Shown: one piece after another, positions 61,043-64,000 of the stretch | Numbering within the stretch: position 1 is the first letter of the stretch | Layout of the letters: each line of letters starts with the position of its first letter | Source of the DNA: Alistipes sp. | GTDB taxonomy: Bacteria; Bacteroidota; Bacteroidia; Bacteroidales; Rikenellaceae | Direction: 5' to 3' | Length of the DNA: 64,000 nucleotides | NCBI GenBank assembly: GCA_017624955.1 | Contig: JAGAMA010000002.1 | Coordinates: 1-64,000, forward strand | Made by a program: the position numbers and the translations under genes | Notes under the pieces: generated by a model | Databases searched by the model: none | Told to the model about the DNA's origin: nothing | The model's input: only the letters and a program-made list of their open reading frames with translations

Positions 61043-61900
61043 ATGGATTTCATCCCTTTTACCCTGATTGATCTGATCGATATTGTCCTGGTGGCAACGA
61101 TCATGTATTGGATTTATCGCGTCACGCGCGGTACAAGTGCCCCGTATATCTTCTCGGGCATCATCGCCATCTACCTCCTGTGGGTGGTGACGCGGGCGCT
61201 GAATATGGAGCTGCTCTCCTCGATGCTCGGACAGGTAATCTCGGTCGGTGTGATCGCCTTGATTATCCTTTTCCAGCCCGAGTTGAGACGCTTCCTGCAG
61301 CTCATCGGCCTCCGTCAGAAACACTTTAACTTCATCGCCCACATCTTCTCGCCCGCCGAGGAGGAGCAGTCGGCCGTGAACATCGATCCGATTGTGACGG
61401 CTTGCCGCGATATGGCCGAGACGAAGACCGGAGCGCTGATCGTCATTCGTCAGGAGAGCGACCTGCGACTGATTGCCGAAGGCGGTATTGCGATTGATGC
61501 CAAGACCTCGGTGTCGCTCTTGAAGAATATCTTCTTTAAGAATGCACCGCTGCACGACGGCGCCGTGATCGTGGAGGGAGATCGCATCGTGGCCGCGAAG
61601 TGCATCCTGCCCGTGACGCAGAGCGATGTGCCGAAGGATTACGGTACACGCCACCGCGCGGCAATCGGCATGAGCGAAATTTCGGATGCGATCATCGTGA
61701 TTGTCTCGGAGGAGACGGGCGGCATCTCGATTGCCCAGGGGGGCGAGTTGCGCCGCAACATTGAGCCGAGCCGTTTGCAACAGACCCTGCAGCGCTTCCT
61801 CATGCGCAGCGAGGGTCGTCGTGCTCGTCGTCAGGAGGCCGAGCGCAAGGAGAAGGGGTGGATCAAACTGTGGCGACAGGCCTTTAAGAAGGAGGAGTAA
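61043..61900 (+). CDS. cdaA: Diadenylate cyclase CdaA
   Basis: 285 residues. Three membrane helices at about 7-85, a short coiled region (LIGLRQKHFNFI), then the DisA_N cyclase domain with the catalytic DGA in PLHDGAVIVEG (near 172) and RHR in GTRHRAAIGMSE (near 203), and a basic tail. It makes cyclic di-AMP from two ATP at the inner membrane. ATG at 61043 is used; a TTG at 61037 would lie in the promoter. It is not next to folP here, and no CdaR or GlmM gene is adjacent. Confidence 0.95.
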   Translation: MDFIPFTLIDLIDIVLVATIMYWIYRVTRGTSAPYIFSGIIAIYLLWVVTRALNMELLSSMLGQVISVGVIALIILFQPELRRFLQLIGLRQKHFNFIAHIFSPAEEEQSAVNIDPIVTACRDMAETKTGALIVIRQESDLRLIAEGGIAIDAKTSVSLLKNIFFKNAPLHDGAVIVEGDRIVAAKCILPVTQSDVPKDYGTRHRAAIGMSEISDAIIVIVSEETGGISIAQGGELRRNIEPSRLQQTLQRFLMRSEGRRARRQEAERKEKGWIKLWRQAFKKEE

Positions 61901-61917
61901 ACCGATCTACATAGCAT

Positions 61918-61953
61918 GCAAAAAGGGCTGTTCTCGCGGAACAGCCCTTTTCG
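61918..61953. terminator. Bidirectional terminator between cdaA and prs
   Basis: AAAAGGGCTGTTC (61921-61933) pairs perfectly with GAACAGCCCTTTT (61939-61951), five-base loop. Confidence 0.95.
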
Positions 61954-61969
61954 TTGTATAGTGTCGCTC

Positions 61970-62911
61970 TTACTTGAAGAAGATCGACGAGATCTCTTTG
62001 TAGTTGTGTACGCGCTCGATGACATTGGCGAAGATGTCGGCCACCGACAGCACCGTGAATTTGTGCAGGTCCTTGTCGGGGTTGAGCGGAATGGTATCCG
62101 TTACGATCACCTCCTGCAGGGCGCTGGCGTTGATGCGCTCGTATGCGGGACCCGACAAAACGGGGTGGGTAATGGCGGCACGCACACTCTTCGCGCCACG
62201 CGCCATGAGCATATCGGCAGCCATGCAGATCGTACCTGCCGTGTCGATCATGTCGTCCACGATCAGGATGTTGCGACCCTCGACCTCACCAATGGCGGTC
62301 ATCTTGCCTACCACATTGGCCTTGGCACGCTCCTTGTGCGAGATGATGATCGGCGTTCCGAGGTACTTGGCATAGGTGTTGGCACGCTTGGCACCGCCCA
62401 TATCGGGGGCCGCGATCGAGAGGTTCTCGATGTGCAGCGACTCGATGTAGGGCACGAAGATACCGCTGGCGTAGAGTGCATCTACGGGGATATCGAAGAA
62501 GCCCTGAATCTGGTCGGCGTGCAGGTCCATGGTCATAATGCGGTCAGCACCTGCGGCCTTAAGCATGTTGGCCACGAGCTTGGCACCAATGGGTACACGG
62601 GGACGATCCTTGCGGTCCTGACGGGCCCAACCGAAGTAGGGCATCACGGCTACCACCTGGTAGGCCGAGGCGCGCTTGGCGGCATCGATCATCATCAACA
62701 GCTCCATCAGGTTGTCCGTCGGGGGGAACGTGGATTGGATGCAGAAGACCGTGCAACCACGGATCGACTCGTTGTAGGTGGGCTGGAACTCACCGTCACT
62801 GAAACTCAAGATCTCCGACTGACCGAGCGTCGTTCCGAAGCTCGCTGCGATCTTTTCGGCCAGGGGACGGGTAGCTCGACCGGCGAAGATTTTAATTTTA
62901 TGAATAGCCAT
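61970..62911 (-). CDS. prs: Ribose-phosphate pyrophosphokinase
   Basis: 313 residues. Two phosphoribosyltransferase-like halves. ATP and metal-site segments FSDGE, WARQDRK and MDLHADQIQGFF; the PRPP loop ILIVDDMIDTAGT is near 215-227. Makes PRPP from ribose 5-phosphate and ATP for purine, pyrimidine, NAD and His synthesis. Monocistronic, with a terminator on either side. Confidence 0.97.
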   Translation of the reverse strand: MAIHKIKIFAGRATRPLAEKIAASFGTTLGQSEILSFSDGEFQPTYNESIRGCTVFCIQSTFPPTDNLMELLMMIDAAKRASAYQVVAVMPYFGWARQDRKDRPRVPIGAKLVANMLKAAGADRIMTMDLHADQIQGFFDIPVDALYASGIFVPYIESLHIENLSIAAPDMGGAKRANTYAKYLGTPIIISHKERAKANVVGKMTAIGEVEGRNILIVDDMIDTAGTICMAADMLMARGAKSVRAAITHPVLSGPAYERINASALQEVIVTDTIPLNPDKDLHKFTVLSVADIFANVIERVHNYKEISSIFFK

Positions 62912-62938
62912 AGTAGGTACGGGATTTTTTAGCTAGTG

Positions 62939-62946
62939 CAAAGATA
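62939..62946 (-). promoter_or_regulatory. -7 box for prs
   Basis: TATCTTTG on the minus strand, 28 bases before the prs start and just after the engB terminator. Confidence 0.55.
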
Positions 62947-62959
62947 GAACAAACGGACG

Positions 62960-62990
62960 AAAAAAGAGCCTTTCCGAGGCTCTTTTTTTT
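62960..62990 (-). terminator. engB terminator
   Basis: AAGAGCC (62964-62970) pairs with GGCTCTT (62978-62984) with A and T runs outside, so it can work on the minus strand after engB. Confidence 0.9.
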
Positions 62991-63009
62991 GACTTTTTTC
63001 CCGAAACAT

Positions 63010-63612
63010 CTATTCCGTCTCGGCTTGGAGGCATTTTTCGATGAAATCGAGTATCTCTTCGCGTCCGATCTGCTTCTCCGACGAACTTACGAAGCGGGGC
63101 GGAAGCTCCTCCCACTGCTCCAGGAGGGTCTGCTCGTAGCGGGCAATCGAGTGCTTGCGCTGGGCTGCCGAGAGCTTGTCGGCCTTCGTGAAGATCAGTC
63201 CGAAGGGTACGCCGTTTTCGCCCAGCAGGTTGATAAACTCCAGGTCGATCTTCTGCGGGTCGAGGCGAATGTCGAGGAGCACAAACAGAAAGTGCATCTT
63301 CTCGCACTTGAAGATGTAGTCGGTAATGATCTTCGCAAACGAGCCGCGCTGCTGCTTCGAGGTGCGGGCGTAGCCGTAGCCCGGCAGATCGACCAGGTAC
63401 CAGCTGTCGTTGATGCGGAAGTGGTTGATCAGACGTGTCTTACCCGGCGTGGCCGACACCTTGGCCAGTCCGCCGTGGCACGTGAGCATGTTGATGAGTG
63501 ACGACTTACCCACGTTACTGCGCCCGATGAAGGCGATATCGCGCAACGCATCCTTCGGAACCTGCGAAATACGCTCCGAACTGCATTTGAATATGGCCTT
63601 CGTAATTTGCAT
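63010..63612 (-). CDS. engB: Ribosome-biogenesis GTPase EngB (YsxC/YihA)
   Basis: 200 residues. G1 GRSNVGKSS near 30-38, G2 region KTRLINHFRIND, G3 DLPGYGYA near 75, G4 FTKADKL near 140 and G5-like VSSSEKQIG. Assists assembly of the large ribosomal subunit. It lies downstream of another ribosome-assembly GTPase gene, der, in the same direction. Confidence 0.95.
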   Translation of the reverse strand: MQITKAIFKCSSERISQVPKDALRDIAFIGRSNVGKSSLINMLTCHGGLAKVSATPGKTRLINHFRINDSWYLVDLPGYGYARTSKQQRGSFAKIITDYIFKCEKMHFLFVLLDIRLDPQKIDLEFINLLGENGVPFGLIFTKADKLSAAQRKHSIARYEQTLLEQWEELPPRFVSSSEKQIGREEILDFIEKCLQAETE

Positions 63613-63650
63613 AACAATTTTAAGTGTGAAAAGTGGGGAAAGGTGCCTTA

Positions 63651-63680
63651 AAGTTACTTAAAGTTACTTAAGGTTACTTA
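63651..63680. repeat. Three tandem 10-base units (AAGTTACTTA)
   Basis: AAGTTACTTA, AAGTTACTTA, AGGTTACTTA in an unbroken row, with degenerate half copies on each side. Lies between engB and the copied end of der. Confidence 0.9.
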
Positions 63681-63703
63681 AGGGGTTACCCTTCTCGCCC
63701 TTT

Positions 63704-63739
63704 TATTTCTGTCTAAAGTAAATCTGCATCGGTACGCCC
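63704..63739. repeat. 36-base direct repeat, copy 1 (der 3' end duplicate)
   Basis: Identical over 36 bases to 63835-63870. On the minus strand it encodes the last ten residues of Der (VPMQIYFRQK in the der frame) and then has TAA where the other copy has TAG. Confidence 0.9.
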
Positions 63740-63749
63740 TTTTTTTAAG

Positions 63750-63769
63750 CCTCCCTTTTCAAAGGGAGG
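63750..63769. other. Hairpin inside the inserted segment
   Basis: CCTCCCTTT (63750-63758) pairs with AAAGGGAGG (63761-63769), preceded by a T-run and AAGC. It is of the CCTCCCTTT...AAAGGGAGG type seen dispersed in many genomes. The unit between the 36-base copies is 95 bases long. Confidence 0.75.
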
Positions 63770-63833
63770 TTTGGAGGGATTGTCTATACCGGATTTTTCG
63801 GGTTTGTTGGCGTTCGTCAGCGTGATTCAGTTC

Positions 63834-64000
63834 CTATTTCTGTCTAAAGTAAATCTGCATCGGTACGCCCGAAAAATCCCACTTCTCGCGCATGTTGTTC
63901 TCCAGGAAACGACGATACGGCTCGCGGATATACTGCGGCAGGTTCACAAAGAAGGCGAACTGCGGCGTAGGGGTCGGGAGCTGGTGATGTACTTGATTTT
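63834..64000 (-). CDS. der: Ribosome-associated GTPase Der (EngA), C-terminal fragment
   Basis: Runs off the window edge. The readable part gives LPTPTPQFAFFVNLPQY, then REKWDFSGVPMQIYFRQK and TAG, the C-terminal KH-like domain of Bacteroidetes Der, which helps 50S assembly. Its last codons lie in 36-base repeat copy 2. In the last 20 bases of the window, the family-like reading Lys-Ile-Lys-Tyr-Ile-Thr-Gln fits only if one base is added to the GG at 63983-63984; see findings. Without it the frame reads Asn-Gln-Val-His-His-Gln. Confidence 0.85.
   Translation of the reverse strand, partial: NQVHHQLPTPTPQFAFFVNLPQYIREPYRRFLENNMREKWDFSGVPMQIYFRQK
63835..63870. repeat. 36-base direct repeat, copy 2 (within der)
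   Basis: Identical to 63704-63739; ends in CGGTACGCCC. It is the in-place 3' end of the der gene as it stands in this sequence. Confidence 0.9.

Noticed and set aside
63613-63833. Insertion sequence between engB and der
   Set aside because: No terminal inverted repeats or transposase frame; only about 131 bases are duplicated or inserted.

Overview
The window (64 kb, no assembly gaps visible) reads as chromosome of a Bacteroidales gut bacterium, most likely Alistipes or a close Rikenellaceae relative. This rests on G+C-rich coding sequence, a fused SecDF, many Bacteroidetes-type promoters (TTTG, then 19-21 bases, then TAnnTTTG), poor Shine-Dalgarno sites, lipoprotein signal peptides ending in Cys, and families largely confined to Bacteroidetes (Porin_10, UpxY, DUF4831, DUF4923, DUF4493, PCMD, fimbrillin-like). 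Genus is an inference. I see no tRNA, rRNA, CRISPR array, insertion sequence or prophage.

Layout. 1-4.3 kb: the AT-rich 3' end of a D-Ala-D-Ala ligase gene, a DMT exporter and secDF. 4.4-9.2 kb: a tightly packed plus-strand run (YbbR-like, coaE, folP, lolD, tRNA methyltransferase), then a DUF4831-like protein and an AlkD-like HEAT-repeat protein. 9.2-15.8 kb: a seven-gene minus-strand operon (degenerate M23 protein, dxr, rseP, lipoprotein, radA, SDR-fold protein, thioredoxin-fold protein). 16-20 kb: a nucleotidyltransferase, a secreted glycosidase-like protein and gdhA. 20.3-26.5 kb: a peptide-use operon (MazG-like, OPT transporter, pepT, nadE, DUF4923). 26.6-33.3 kb: manC-murF, pssA, then porin, lytic transglycosylase and an orphan UpxY regulator. 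33.4-40.8 kb: pectate lyase and S9 peptidase lipoproteins, Nudix, Omp85-like barrel and an L,D-transpeptidase.

41-56 kb is the accessory part. Twin outer-membrane barrel genes diverge from five consecutive surface-lipoprotein genes (fimbrillin-like, DUF4493, PCMD), which look like an adhesin or fimbria-like locus. Next comes a five-gene catabolic-looking operon: Asp/Glu-racemase-fold enzyme, MFS transporter, BKACE enzyme, four-carbon acid sugar kinase and Nudix hydrolase. No named pathway that I know has exactly this set.

56.4-64 kb: a small HTH protein, two FKBP-fold lipoproteins (one with a long Tyr/Gly-rich insertion), an unlisted 40-residue membrane peptide after ruvA, an OmpH-like lipoprotein, cdaA (apparently leaderless), prs, engB and the 3' end of der. 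The last 36 bases of der occur twice, flanking a small hairpin-bearing insertion.

The strongest leads are the 51.6-56.3 kb metabolic operon, the Tyr/Gly-rich FKBP protein, the 41-51 kb surface locus, the der 3'-end duplication, and short tandem repeats that begin right at stop codons.
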